The translations under genes and the position numbers were made by a program. A DNA stretch of 20,530 nucleotides. Source: JACQGZ01 sp036004665 (GTDB taxonomy: Bacteria > Sysuimicrobiota > Sysuimicrobiia > Sysuimicrobiales > Humicultoraceae). Positions 6,790 through 14,247 of the stretch are shown here, piece after piece. A model generated the notes under the pieces. That model saw only the letters and a program-made list of their open reading frames with translations. It was not told the origin of the DNA and did no database searches. Location: NCBI GenBank assembly GCA_036004665.1, contig DASYRG010000028.1, forward strand, positions 1 through 20,530, read 5' to 3'. Each line of letters opens with the position of its first letter. Position 1 is the first letter of the stretch.

Positions 6790-7974
6790 TCAGGCCGCCT
6801 CCGCCGGGGCGCCGAAACGCCTGGCGGTGATGAGCCACTGACAGAGGCGGGCGAACTCCTGGGCGTTGCGCTCTATGTCAAACCGTTCCTCGATGATCTC
6901 CCGGGCCCCTCGTCCCATCTCGGTCAGGCGCGCCGGATCCCCGAGAACGTCTATCAGTGCCTCAGCAAGGAGATCGGGCCGCTCGATGGGCACGAACACG
7001 CCCGCACCTTCCTCTCCGAGGATCTCTCGGAACACGGGCACGTCGGAGACAACGCAGGGCCGCCGGGCCGCCATGGCCTCGAGCAGGGCGACCCCTGTGC
7101 CCTCACGGAGCGACGGGAAGACAAAGACGTCGGCCGCCTGGAGGAGCCGAGGAATGTCGCGCCGAGTCCCCAGCAACACCACGGCCTCCTCGAGCCTTTC
7201 TGCCGCGACGATCTCCCGATACCGCTCCCGTGCGGGCCCATCCCCGACCAGCAGCAGTTTCGCCCCAGGAAAGCGGCTCCGCACCGCCGGCATCGCACGG
7301 ATGACGGCCTCCTGGCCCTTGCGGCGGATCAGGCGGGCGACGTTGATTAGCAGCGGGGCGGATCCCTGCACTCCCAGGGAGTGACGCAGCGTCTCCCGTT
7401 CGGTCTCCGCGAGACGAGGAAACTCGGCCAGGTTCAGACCTCGATAGACCACCGAGATGCGGGCGGGCGGCACGCCCTTCCGGATCAGGTCGCGCATCAC
7501 CGTCTGGCTGATGGCCATGGTGTGGTCTGTGGCCACCCGCGCGCCCGTGCGTTCTATCAGGTACAGCAGCCGCCGGGTCAGCGACAGTCGAGCGGGCAGC
7601 AGCGGATGCCTCCACGGGTTGGACGCGGTCAGCCCCATCGTCGCCAGCAGCGGGATGTGCAGGATCCGGCTTGCAAACCGGGCATACAGTTTGCCGTAAT
7701 CGTGATCGGCGTGGATCAGCGACGGCCGGAGCCGGTGGGCCAGACGCACCAGGCGGAATAGCGCCAGCAGCGAGTAGCGCCGGCCGCCCGAGAGGTCGAC
7801 GACCGGGATCCCCATGGCGCGGATCTCCTCTGACAGTTCCTTGCGGGGACCGACGTGACAGACCACGTGGTCGGCCATCTCCACGGGGCGGTGCCGCAGA
7901 AGAAGGATCAGCTGCCTCTCGGCCCCGCCGATCCCCAGCCCGTCCAGACAATGGAGGATCAGGGGCTTCCTCAT
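6790..7974 (-). CDS. GT4-family glycosyltransferase
   Basis: 394 residues. It opens KPLILHCLDGLGIGGAERQL, the GGAE loop typical of GT4 enzymes of polysaccharide clusters. The second domain has NVARLIRRKG (about 211-220, nucleotide-sugar phosphate contact), LLVGDGPARERY (241-252) and E-x7-E at E291/E299 (EGTGVALLE). The cytoplasmic retaining transfer from an NDP-sugar is known for the family; donor and acceptor are unknown. The start at ATG 7974 puts the protein 10 bases after the sat stop. The open frame continues upstream into sat but that part is low-complexity shadow translation. An AGGG about nine bases upstream may serve as ribosome site. Confidence 0.9.
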   Translation of the reverse strand: MRKPLILHCLDGLGIGGAERQLILLLRHRPVEMADHVVCHVGPRKELSEEIRAMGIPVVDLSGGRRYSLLALFRLVRLAHRLRPSLIHADHDYGKLYARFASRILHIPLLATMGLTASNPWRHPLLPARLSLTRRLLYLIERTGARVATDHTMAISQTVMRDLIRKGVPPARISVVYRGLNLAEFPRLAETERETLRHSLGVQGSAPLLINVARLIRRKGQEAVIRAMPAVRSRFPGAKLLLVGDGPARERYREIVAAERLEEAVVLLGTRRDIPRLLQAADVFVFPSLREGTGVALLEAMAARRPCVVSDVPVFREILGEEGAGVFVPIERPDLLAEALIDVLGDPARLTEMGRGAREIIEERFDIERNAQEFARLCQWLITARRFGAPAEAA

Positions 7975-7984
7975 CGCGGGTGCC

Positions 7985-9133
7985 CTACCGCCGCGCCTCC
8001 GGGACGAACGGATCGGCGAAGCCGCGGACCGCCTCCAGCACCTCGGCGCGGACCAGCTCGTCGGCGGCGCCGTTGGCCAGAAGGGCCTGCCGGAATCGGG
8101 TCCCGCTGAAATCGATCCGCGCGCCGGCGTCGTGGGGACACGTCTTCTCATTGGCCACGCCGCCGCAGCGGCCGCAATAAAAGAAGGCCGTGAAGAACAG
8201 GGGAACGATGCCCAGGTCCGAGTACTGATCGAAGATCTCCTGGGCCGCATAGGGGCCGTAGAAATCGCCGACGCCGGCGTGATCGCGCCCGACGATGAAG
8301 TGGGTGCAGCCGAAGTTCTTCCGGATGATGGCGTGGAAGATCGCTTCCCGCGGCCCGGCGTAGCGCATCTCCGTCAGCAGCACGGCGAAGACCGTGCGGC
8401 TGCGCAGGTAGTAATGGTGGATCAGCGCCTCATAGGCGGCGAGGATGACCTCGTCGCGGAAGTCTGCGGGCTTCTTCTTGCCGATGACCGGGTTGATGAA
8501 GATGCCGTCGACGAAGGTCAGCGCCGTCTTCTGCACGTACTCGTGACCCAGGTGGGGCACGTTGCGTGTCTGAAACCCCACGACCGTCCGCCACCCCTTC
8601 GCCGCGAACAGCACCCGCGTCTCCTTGGGAGTGAGGGTGTACGGAGCGTAGGGACTCTCTGGAAGGGCCAGGAGCTCGACCGGCCCTCCCAGCAGGGTAG
8701 GACGGCGGGCGAAGAGCTCGGAGACCCCAGGATGGGTGCGGCTCTCGGTGCCGAAGACACCCCGCGCCACGCGGGCCGGATCGATGCGGAAGCGCTCGCT
8801 CACATGCATCCGCGCCAGGGGGCGGCCAGCGAAGGTGAGGAGGACCACGTCCCCCAGCCGGTGGGCGGAAGACTCGTCCACGTCCAGCATGATAGGGATC
8901 GTCCAGGGAACGCCGTCCGGCAGGCGGCCGGTCTGCACCACAGCCTCCACCTCCGCCCGGTTCAGAAAGCCGCGCAGCGGGCTGAAGACACCCGTGGCGA
9001 TGTTGACGACGTCGAAGGCCGATTCGGCGGAAATCGCCAGGGACGCCTCCGCCGCCTCGGTGACGAAGCGCGCGGCATCGCCGGCGTCGACGAGTTGGGA
9101 GACCAGGCGACCTCCGTGTGGCACAGGAAGCAT
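7985..9133 (-). CDS. sat: Sulfate adenylyltransferase (ATP sulfurylase)
   Basis: 382 residues, the full length of the single-chain Sat family. It makes adenosine 5'-phosphosulfate (APS) from ATP and sulfate. An N-terminal PUA-like domain leads into the catalytic domain, which carries GFQTRNVPHLGHEYVQK (QTRN 188-191, HLGH 194-197) and GRDHAGVG (282-289). A Cys-Cys-Cys-His set, C320-x2-C323-x8-C332-x-H334, looks like the zinc site seen in several archaeal and bacterial Sat enzymes. A strong ribosome site (GGAGGAG, 7 bases before ATG) fixes the start. It follows cysC by 36 bases, so the pair makes PAPS. No APS or PAPS reductase is nearby, which argues for use in sulfation rather than sulfur assimilation or dissimilation. 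Confidence 0.96.
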   Translation of the reverse strand: MLPVPHGGRLVSQLVDAGDAARFVTEAAEASLAISAESAFDVVNIATGVFSPLRGFLNRAEVEAVVQTGRLPDGVPWTIPIMLDVDESSAHRLGDVVLLTFAGRPLARMHVSERFRIDPARVARGVFGTESRTHPGVSELFARRPTLLGGPVELLALPESPYAPYTLTPKETRVLFAAKGWRTVVGFQTRNVPHLGHEYVQKTALTFVDGIFINPVIGKKKPADFRDEVILAAYEALIHHYYLRSRTVFAVLLTEMRYAGPREAIFHAIIRKNFGCTHFIVGRDHAGVGDFYGPYAAQEIFDQYSDLGIVPLFFTAFFYCGRCGGVANEKTCPHDAGARIDFSGTRFRQALLANGAADELVRAEVLEAVRGFADPFVPEARR

Positions 9134-9169
9134 CGAATCTCTCCTCCAGTCAGCTCGGGACGGGCTGCC

Positions 9170-9976
9170 TCAGTCCAGGTAGCCGAGACTGCGCAGCCGG
9201 TCCATAATCTGGGCCCGCTCCGTCTCCTGAATTCCTTCCTCCGCGCCCAGGGCCTCTCGTGAGAGCAGGTCGGTCACCCGGAGCTCAAAGGCCTCGCCCC
9301 ACCGCCGCTGCAGCCGCTCGACGAGATAGGTCGGCAGCGCCACCGGCGTCATCCCCTCGCGGACCCATCCGGCCTCGCGTAGGTGCCCGAGGATCTTCTG
9401 CAGGCTCTCCCGCGGGCTCTCCTGGTCGGTCTGGACGACCACCTCCGGAGTCAGCGGCTCCTCGTAGGGATCGGAGACGCCCGTGAACTGGGCGATCTCC
9501 CCACGCCGCGCGCGCGCATATAGTCCTTTGACGTCGCGCGCCATGGCGACCTCGAGCGGGCAATTCACGTAGACCTCGACGAAGCGGCCGATGTCCGCCC
9601 GGGCCTGCTCGCGGGCGGCGCGATACGGTGAAATCGCGGCCGTGATCGCCACCACCCCGTGCCGGTTGAGCAGACGGCTCAGCCAGGCGATGCGGCGGAT
9701 GTTCTCGTCTCGATCCTCGCGGGAGAAGCCGAGCCCCTTCGTCAGCACCGTGCGGACCGCGTCCCCGTCCAGCGTCTCGACCCGCAGCCCGCCACCCGTC
9801 AGGGCCTCGGCGAGCAAACCGGCGAGCGTGCTTTTGCCCGAGCTGGGGAGACCGGTAAACCAGACGGTGAACCCCTCGCTCAGCCCTTCGGTCACTTCGC
9901 CCGTCATCCCATCCGTCACCCTATCCTTCATCTCATCCGTCACCCTATCTTTCATCCCATCCGCCACCCTATCCAT
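9170..9976 (-). CDS. cysC: Adenylyl-sulfate kinase (APS kinase) with repeat-built N-terminus and C-terminal extension
   Basis: 268 residues; typical CysC is near 200. It phosphorylates APS to PAPS, the sulfuryl donor. Seen in sequence: Walker A GLPSSGKST (42-50), DGDAVR (70-75), GFSREDRDENIRRI (83-96), and the later family block VKGLYARARRGEIAQFTG followed by DPYEEP. Residues 1-31 are a tandem 8-residue repeat of the type KDRVTD(E/G)M, encoded by 24-bp DNA repeats. About 70 extra residues at the C-terminus end ERAQIMDRLRSLGYLD. The ATG at 9976 has GAGGAGGT ten bases upstream (overlapping the previous stop), so the repeat is probably translated. In-frame ATGs at 9955, 9931 and 9907 are alternative starts. 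It lies 36 bases upstream of sat and close to a sulfotransferase. Confidence 0.95.
   Translation of the reverse strand: MDRVADGMKDRVTDEMKDRVTDGMTGEVTEGLSEGFTVWFTGLPSSGKSTLAGLLAEALTGGGLRVETLDGDAVRTVLTKGLGFSREDRDENIRRIAWLSRLLNRHGVVAITAAISPYRAAREQARADIGRFVEVYVNCPLEVAMARDVKGLYARARRGEIAQFTGVSDPYEEPLTPEVVVQTDQESPRESLQKILGHLREAGWVREGMTPVALPTYLVERLQRRWGEAFELRVTDLLSREALGAEEGIQETERAQIMDRLRSLGYLD
9905..9976. repeat. 24-bp tandem repeat, three copies, at the 5' end of cysC
   Basis: Three adjoining 24-base units (9905-9928, 9929-9952, 9953-9976) differ from the first by only two bases each. A decayed fourth unit (9881-9904) matches the first at 15 of 24 positions. The unit is a multiple of three, so copy-number change keeps the cysC frame. 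Each unit carries an ATG in that frame. Confidence 0.9.
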
Positions 9977-9992
9977 GGAAGCGCAGACCTCC

Positions 9993-11339
9993 TCAATGTG
10001 TCCCGTCGAGCTCGAAATGGCGTGCCAGCAGCGGCGCGATGTCCAGCAGGCGCATCCCGGACATCTGTCCCGGCGGCATCGACAGACCGGCGGCCACGAA
10101 CATGCCCGACTGGGCGTGGTTCGCGTCGTCCGGCCCGGTGTCGTTCTCACGCGTCCAGACCTGGAGGAGGCCGACGCTGCCCACGCTGCGCCAGTAGAGG
10201 TCCCCGAAGATGGCGATTAGGTCGGGCGGGACCCCGCGGGCGGTGGGGTAGAGCTCCTCAGGCCGGTAGACGCGTGTTCCGATGGGTCGGCCGGCCTCGT
10301 CACCCAGCGCCTCGAGTCCCTGGATCAGTTCGGTCCGCAGCCCCTCGACCGCGGCGGGGTCGACCACCCCCTGCGGCTCCCGCCCCTTCACGTTGAGGAA
10401 GATGCGGCTGTAGTATCCGCCTTCGCCCCAGGCCCGAGTGCGGGACCAGTCCACCATGGCGGGCTCCAGGCGCTGCACGTTGCGGGGAGGCTCGCGCAGG
10501 GTCAGGTAGCCCTCCCGGCGCAGCCATTCGTTCACGCAGATGGCCCCATCCATGCGTTTGGCGCCGTGATCGGAGACGACCAGGACGGCGGTGTCCTCCC
10601 CGATGACGCCGAGCAGTTCGCCGATCTGCCGGTCGAGGAAGGCGTAGTACTCGGGGAAGGCCCCCTCGAAGGGGTTCCCCGCCTGGTACTTGATGTGCTG
10701 GCGGTCCCAGTACTTCCAGAACCCATGGTGCAGCCGGTCCGGTCCCATGTCCACGAACATGAGGAAGTCCCACGCCGCCGTCTCGGCGAGGTGCCGCGCG
10801 ATCGCGAACTTCTGGGCGGTCACGGCGTGGACGCGGCGCAGGAGGGCGCTCTTGTCCTCGGTGCGGAAATCGGTGACGTCGAAGAGGTACTCGCCGAAGC
10901 GCGCCTCCAGGTCGGGCTTCAGGGAGGCCGGCCAGGTGTATTCCGACTGCGCGCTGGGTGTGAGAAAGCAGGACACCATCAGGCCTCGCAGAGGCTTGGG
11001 CGGAAAGGAGGGCGGCACGCCCACCACGACGGAGCGCAGGCCGGCCGCGCCCAGACGATCCCAGATCGTGGGCTCCGAAACGGAGTGGCTCATGGCGATG
11101 GCGAGCCCGTCATAGCTGTGGTCTTTGCGGTTGCGGAAGCCATAGATCCCCAGGGCGCCGGGATCGCGTCCCGTCACCATGCATGCCCACGCTGGCACGG
11201 TGATGGGAGGGACGACGCTCTCCAATAGCCCGAAAGTGCCCCGCCGGATCAAGCCCTGGAGGTTCGGCATGTCGAAGCCTCCGAAGGCAAACTCCGGCGG
11301 GACGCAGTCCAGCCCGATTACCAGCAGTCTGCGTCTCAC
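9993..11339 (-). CDS. Alkaline-phosphatase-superfamily hydrolase (type I phosphodiesterase/nucleotide pyrophosphatase-like)
   Basis: 448 residues. The N-terminus LLVIGLDCVPPE gives metal ligand D11. PPITVPAWACMVTGRDPG gives the candidate nucleophile T47. Later ligands are MGPDRLHHGFW (Asp/His), VVSDHGAKRM (Asp-His) and NHAQSGMFVAAG (last His). This is the two-metal alkaline-phosphatase fold of phosphodiesterases, phosphomutases and sulfatases. A Thr nucleophile and no C-x-P-x-R sulfatase signature argue against a sulfatase. No signal peptide is visible, so it is probably cytoplasmic. It starts at GTG 11339 (GTGA overlap with a small ORF) and ends inside the ribosome site of cysC, 16 bases before its start. 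Sitting directly beside cysC/sat, it might act on PAP or a nucleotide-sugar by-product, but no substrate can be read from sequence. Confidence 0.88.
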   Translation of the reverse strand: MRRRLLVIGLDCVPPEFAFGGFDMPNLQGLIRRGTFGLLESVVPPITVPAWACMVTGRDPGALGIYGFRNRKDHSYDGLAIAMSHSVSEPTIWDRLGAAGLRSVVVGVPPSFPPKPLRGLMVSCFLTPSAQSEYTWPASLKPDLEARFGEYLFDVTDFRTEDKSALLRRVHAVTAQKFAIARHLAETAAWDFLMFVDMGPDRLHHGFWKYWDRQHIKYQAGNPFEGAFPEYYAFLDRQIGELLGVIGEDTAVLVVSDHGAKRMDGAICVNEWLRREGYLTLREPPRNVQRLEPAMVDWSRTRAWGEGGYYSRIFLNVKGREPQGVVDPAAVEGLRTELIQGLEALGDEAGRPIGTRVYRPEELYPTARGVPPDLIAIFGDLYWRSVGSVGLLQVWTRENDTGPDDANHAQSGMFVAAGLSMPPGQMSGMRLLDIAPLLARHFELDGTH

Positions 11340-11536
11340 AGCCCCAGGTGTACCCAGTAGTCCGGCGGAAGTCTACGGTGCAGAAACCGGAACGTGACCA
11401 CTGTACCGGTGCCGCAGTTGCGCCGTCGATCACCCGGACGATAGATTCCCCTTCGGGAAACGGCCATCATCGCGTCATTCGAATGGTCCGCATCTCTTAC
11501 CAGCGATAGGTCGGCACCTGTCCCGGATTCGATCAC
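11336..11536 (-). CDS. Possible 66-residue coupled ORF, unrecognised
   Basis: A GTG-started frame of 66 codons fills the gap between the GT4-DUF218 fusion and the phosphodiesterase. Its GTG overlaps the upstream stop as GTGA (11533-11536). Its own TGA overlaps the downstream GTG start as GTGA (11336-11339). Double 4-base overlaps are typical of coupled operon genes, and other genes in this operon use the same arrangement. Against it: third codon positions are clearly less G/C-rich than in neighbouring genes, the ribosome site is weak (GGGGA about four bases before GTG), and the protein (MIESGTGADLSLVRDADHSN...) resembles nothing I know. If it is not a gene, the region is the operon's only sizeable internal gap (193 bases) and could hold an internal promoter. 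Confidence 0.35.
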   Translation of the reverse strand: MIESGTGADLSLVRDADHSNDAMMAVSRRGIYRPGDRRRNCGTGTVVTFRFLHRRLPPDYWVHLGL

Positions 11537-13326
11537 CGAATCCCCGCTAGAAAACCCACCAGTTTGGCGTACTCACGGATGACCAGCTGCCGATCCTGGG
11601 GGCGGCGCCACCAGCCGGCAGTCTGGAAGAAGCTGTCCTGGGCGGGATAGGCGCGAACGCTCAGCCCCACCGGCCCGAAGTACCGTCGAAAGATCACTGC
11701 CGACCTCCGCATGTGGTAGGGAGAGGTCACGAGGATGGCGCTGTGAAGTCCGCGCGCCTGCATCGCCGCGGCGCTGCCACGGGCATTGCCCACCGTGCTT
11801 AGGGCGGTGTCGTCGATGATGATCGACTCCGTTCCCACGCCGAGGTCGGTGGCATAGCGTCTGAGCTGCCGCGCGGACCCGGAGAACTCTCCGGGCCCCC
11901 CGCTGAGCAGCAGCCACGGGGCGTAACCCGCCCTCCACAGCTGGACGGCCGTAGCCACCCGCTCGGGACCGTTGCCGCTGATCGCGATGATCGCATCCGC
12001 CGACATCAGAGGATCCTCGACCGCCAGGAATGTCCCCGCCGCCTGCAAGATCGGTTCACGCAGGAGCACCGCCGCGCCGAGGGCGACGACAGTGGCGGCG
12101 AGGAGGACGCTCGCCGCCCGTCCCCTCTCAGTGCGCGGCGGTGGAACACGTCGGCGAGCGTTCGCCTCCTCCACGGCGGTGGGAGTCAGCCGGTGGTAGA
12201 GGCTGGCCATCCGCTCGACGGAGCGCTCCAGCGTAAACCGCTCCTCGAAGATCTGGCGGCTGCGGGCGCCGTATGCGCCTCGCCGCTGCGGGTCGTCGAG
12301 GAGCGCCGCGATCGCTCGCGCCAGGTCAGGAGGAGAGGCGGGTGGGACGAGGTCGCTGTTGCGGCCGGGCTCCGTGACCTCTCGCAAGGCCGGGATGTCC
12401 GAGGCGACGATGGGCAGGCCCAGCGCCATGGCTTCGATCACGGCGCCGCCCAACCCCTCCCAGAGAGAGGGGAACACGAACAGATCGGAGGCCGCCAGGA
12501 GGTCAGGGACGTCCTCCCGGTGGCCGAGGAACTGGACACGCTCCCTGAGCTCGGGGAGACGCCGCCAGCGCTCCAGGTCGGCGGTGGCGTGCCCCGATCG
12601 TCCGGCGAGGAGGAACCGCAGCCGCGGGCGGGTCGGCAACAGGACTCTCATCGCCTCGAGGAGATCTCTCTGCCCCTTTTGGAACTCCTGCCGGCCCACG
12701 CTGATGACGACCTCCTCATCGTCCCCCACCCCCAGGCGTCGGCGGACCCCGCGCCGCCGCTCCCCGGATGGAGTCCCCAGGCGGGCCGCATCTCTCCCCC
12801 GCTCGATGACGGTGATGCGGTCGGCTGGGAGCCTCAGCGCATGGACTGCTGAGCGCTTCACCGCCTCGGTGATCGCATGGCAGTGGGTGCCGAACCGCCG
12901 GCAGACCCATCCGTCGGCGAGGCGCGCCGCCCGCAGGCGGAGGAGGGAAATGCGGGGATCGCGCAGGCGCTCCGAGACATAGGGGGTATTGACCAGGCTG
13001 ATCAGCATCGGGACGGCGAGGCCGAGGGCGGCCAACCCCGCGGCCAGATTGGCCTCGAAGATCGTGCTGTGGATCAGGTCGGGGCCTACCCCAACGATCA
13101 GCCGCCGCAGCGCCCAGATCCTGGAGGGCGCCGGACCGTGCAGGACGCGCACCGGGAAGCCCTGGCGCATCACACCCTCTTGGACGCCCTGGTGACGCGG
13201 GTAGAGGCAGACAATGTGCGGCCGCACGCCGCGGGCCAGCAGACCCGGCAGCATCTCCGCCAGGGATCGCTCCGCGCCCCCGGTGCCGAGACCGTTGATC
13301 ACATAGAGGACGGTGAGTGGCTTCAT
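11533..13326 (-). CDS. Fusion protein: GT4 glycosyltransferase + membrane-anchored DUF218 (YdcF/SanA/ElyC-like) domain
   Basis: 597 residues in one open frame. Residues 1-380 are a complete GT4 enzyme: VLYVINGLGTGGAERSL (7-23), SVGRQEFQKGQRDLL (209-223), and E-x7-E at E290/E298 (EGLGGAVIE). An Arg-rich linker (391-404) leads to a membrane helix (about 405-423). Residues 440-590 then form a DUF218 domain with DAIIAISGNG, WLLLSGGPGE, ALSTVGNARG and LVTSPYHMRRS, the conserved family blocks. DUF218 proteins are envelope-associated; E. coli ElyC affects undecaprenyl-linked glycan metabolism, but the chemistry is not settled. With one helix, the two domains would face opposite sides of the membrane. 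The start is ATG 13326 (AGGG eight bases upstream), 16 bases after the sulfotransferase stop. The fusion is unusual; each half alone is common. Confidence 0.9.
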   Translation of the reverse strand: MKPLTVLYVINGLGTGGAERSLAEMLPGLLARGVRPHIVCLYPRHQGVQEGVMRQGFPVRVLHGPAPSRIWALRRLIVGVGPDLIHSTIFEANLAAGLAALGLAVPMLISLVNTPYVSERLRDPRISLLRLRAARLADGWVCRRFGTHCHAITEAVKRSAVHALRLPADRITVIERGRDAARLGTPSGERRRGVRRRLGVGDDEEVVISVGRQEFQKGQRDLLEAMRVLLPTRPRLRFLLAGRSGHATADLERWRRLPELRERVQFLGHREDVPDLLAASDLFVFPSLWEGLGGAVIEAMALGLPIVASDIPALREVTEPGRNSDLVPPASPPDLARAIAALLDDPQRRGAYGARSRQIFEERFTLERSVERMASLYHRLTPTAVEEANARRRVPPPRTERGRAASVLLAATVVALGAAVLLREPILQAAGTFLAVEDPLMSADAIIAISGNGPERVATAVQLWRAGYAPWLLLSGGPGEFSGSARQLRRYATDLGVGTESIIIDDTALSTVGNARGSAAAMQARGLHSAILVTSPYHMRRSAVIFRRYFGPVGLSVRAYPAQDSFFQTAGWWRRPQDRQLVIREYAKLVGFLAGIR

Positions 13327-13342
13327 CAAGGCCGCCCTGGGC

Positions 13343-14242
13343 TCACCCGACGAACGCCCGCGCGGCCGCGCCCCCGGGGAGGGGATAGCCTAGGGCGTCG
13401 GCCGTCGAGCAGTGCGCGCGGATCAGATCGAACTCCCGCGGGGAGAAGGAGGCGTGGGGTCGCGGTTTCCCGATACGGGCGGGGCCCGCGCCCAGGGGCA
13501 CGCCGAGGAACGTGCCGAGATCGCGGAGCAGCCTCTCCCGATCATCAACCCATCGCTCGTAGCGGACGACCAGGACGTTCGGGCGCTGCAGGAACGGCAG
13601 TACCCTCGTGTGGATGTACTCGAAGAGCAGAACGCGCCGCAGGGCGGCGTCGCGGGTTGCGGCGCGCAGGTCGTCGTTCATCGGGCGGTTGAAGCGCGTC
13701 TCCTGGTTGAAACCCATGGTCAGGCGCCCGCCCGCGTCCCGAAAGGAGGCGATAACCTCCAGCGGATCACGGAGACAGACCAGGAACTTGGTCTCGCCGA
13801 GCATCTCCAGATACCGCCAGAATGCCGGCCACTTCACGCCGAGGAGAAAGCCCGGGGCGACGGTCAGTGGCAGCGCCCCCGCCCCCTCCTGACACCAGCG
13901 CACCTCCCCGCTGCGCAGCAGCAAAGGAAGATCCAGCCGTCCGCGAGTGATCCGCCCGGTGGCCGCGATCTCCTGCCGCAGGGAGGCGAAGAGCTCTGCG
14001 GGAGCCATCCGCATGCCGTCCCAGGGTTCCATCACGGTGACCACCTGGGGCGGCTGGAAGAGCGCTGCCGCCAGCAGCGTCGTGCCCGTGCGGGGACACC
14101 CGCAGATGATGACGTCGCGCTCGCCCGGCGGCAGTAGGGGCCGTGGCAGGTTCCCTGGATCCAAGGGGAGGCTGCGCAGAAAACGCTCCCAGCGCCGCCG
14201 CCGCGGGGAGAAGAACGCCAGGGTGCGACGTAGCCGGCCCAC
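13343..14242 (-). CDS. PAPS-dependent sulfotransferase
   Basis: 299 residues, normal for the family. It transfers the sulfuryl group of PAPS to a hydroxyl or amine, here presumably on a glycan. The 5'-phosphosulfate-binding loop is GCPRTGTTL (48-56). The 3'-phosphate-binding segment is CLRDPLEVIASF (156-167), with the expected Arg near 158. The C-terminal part contains LVVRYERWVDDRERLLRDLGTFLGVP, the usual (R/F)YE-(x)-L/W...L..FLG pattern. The first 20 residues are Arg-rich with no clear membrane helix, so it is probably cytoplasmic or peripheral. Start GTG 14242 lies 5 bases after the dehydratase stop. Its position in the same operon as sat and cysC ties it to a dedicated PAPS supply. Confidence 0.92.
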   Translation of the reverse strand: MGRLRRTLAFFSPRRRRWERFLRSLPLDPGNLPRPLLPPGERDVIICGCPRTGTTLLAAALFQPPQVVTVMEPWDGMRMAPAELFASLRQEIAATGRITRGRLDLPLLLRSGEVRWCQEGAGALPLTVAPGFLLGVKWPAFWRYLEMLGETKFLVCLRDPLEVIASFRDAGGRLTMGFNQETRFNRPMNDDLRAATRDAALRRVLLFEYIHTRVLPFLQRPNVLVVRYERWVDDRERLLRDLGTFLGVPLGAGPARIGKPRPHASFSPREFDLIRAHCSTADALGYPLPGGAAARAFVG

Positions 14243-14247
14243 GAGCC

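Noticed and set aside
7985..7992. GGCGGTAG on the minus strand, matching the core of the ops/JUMPstart element of polysaccharide operons
   Set aside because: It is made by the last Arg codon and the stop codon of sat, lies inside the operon rather than in a leader, and the following bases do not fit the ops consensus.
7975..8250. N-terminal extension of the GT4 frame into sat
   Set aside because: It overlaps the C-terminus of sat and has low-complexity shadow composition. The GT4 N-terminal strand starts at ATG 7974.
9977..10150. N-terminal extension of the cysC frame into the phosphodiesterase gene
   Set aside because: It lies inside a well-supported gene. A strong ribosome site just before ATG 9976 defines the start.
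11446..11459. Small hairpin TTCCC-CTTC-GGGAA in the gap after the fusion gene
   Set aside because: A five-base stem with no U-run is too weak to call a terminator, and it lies within the possible 66-codon ORF.
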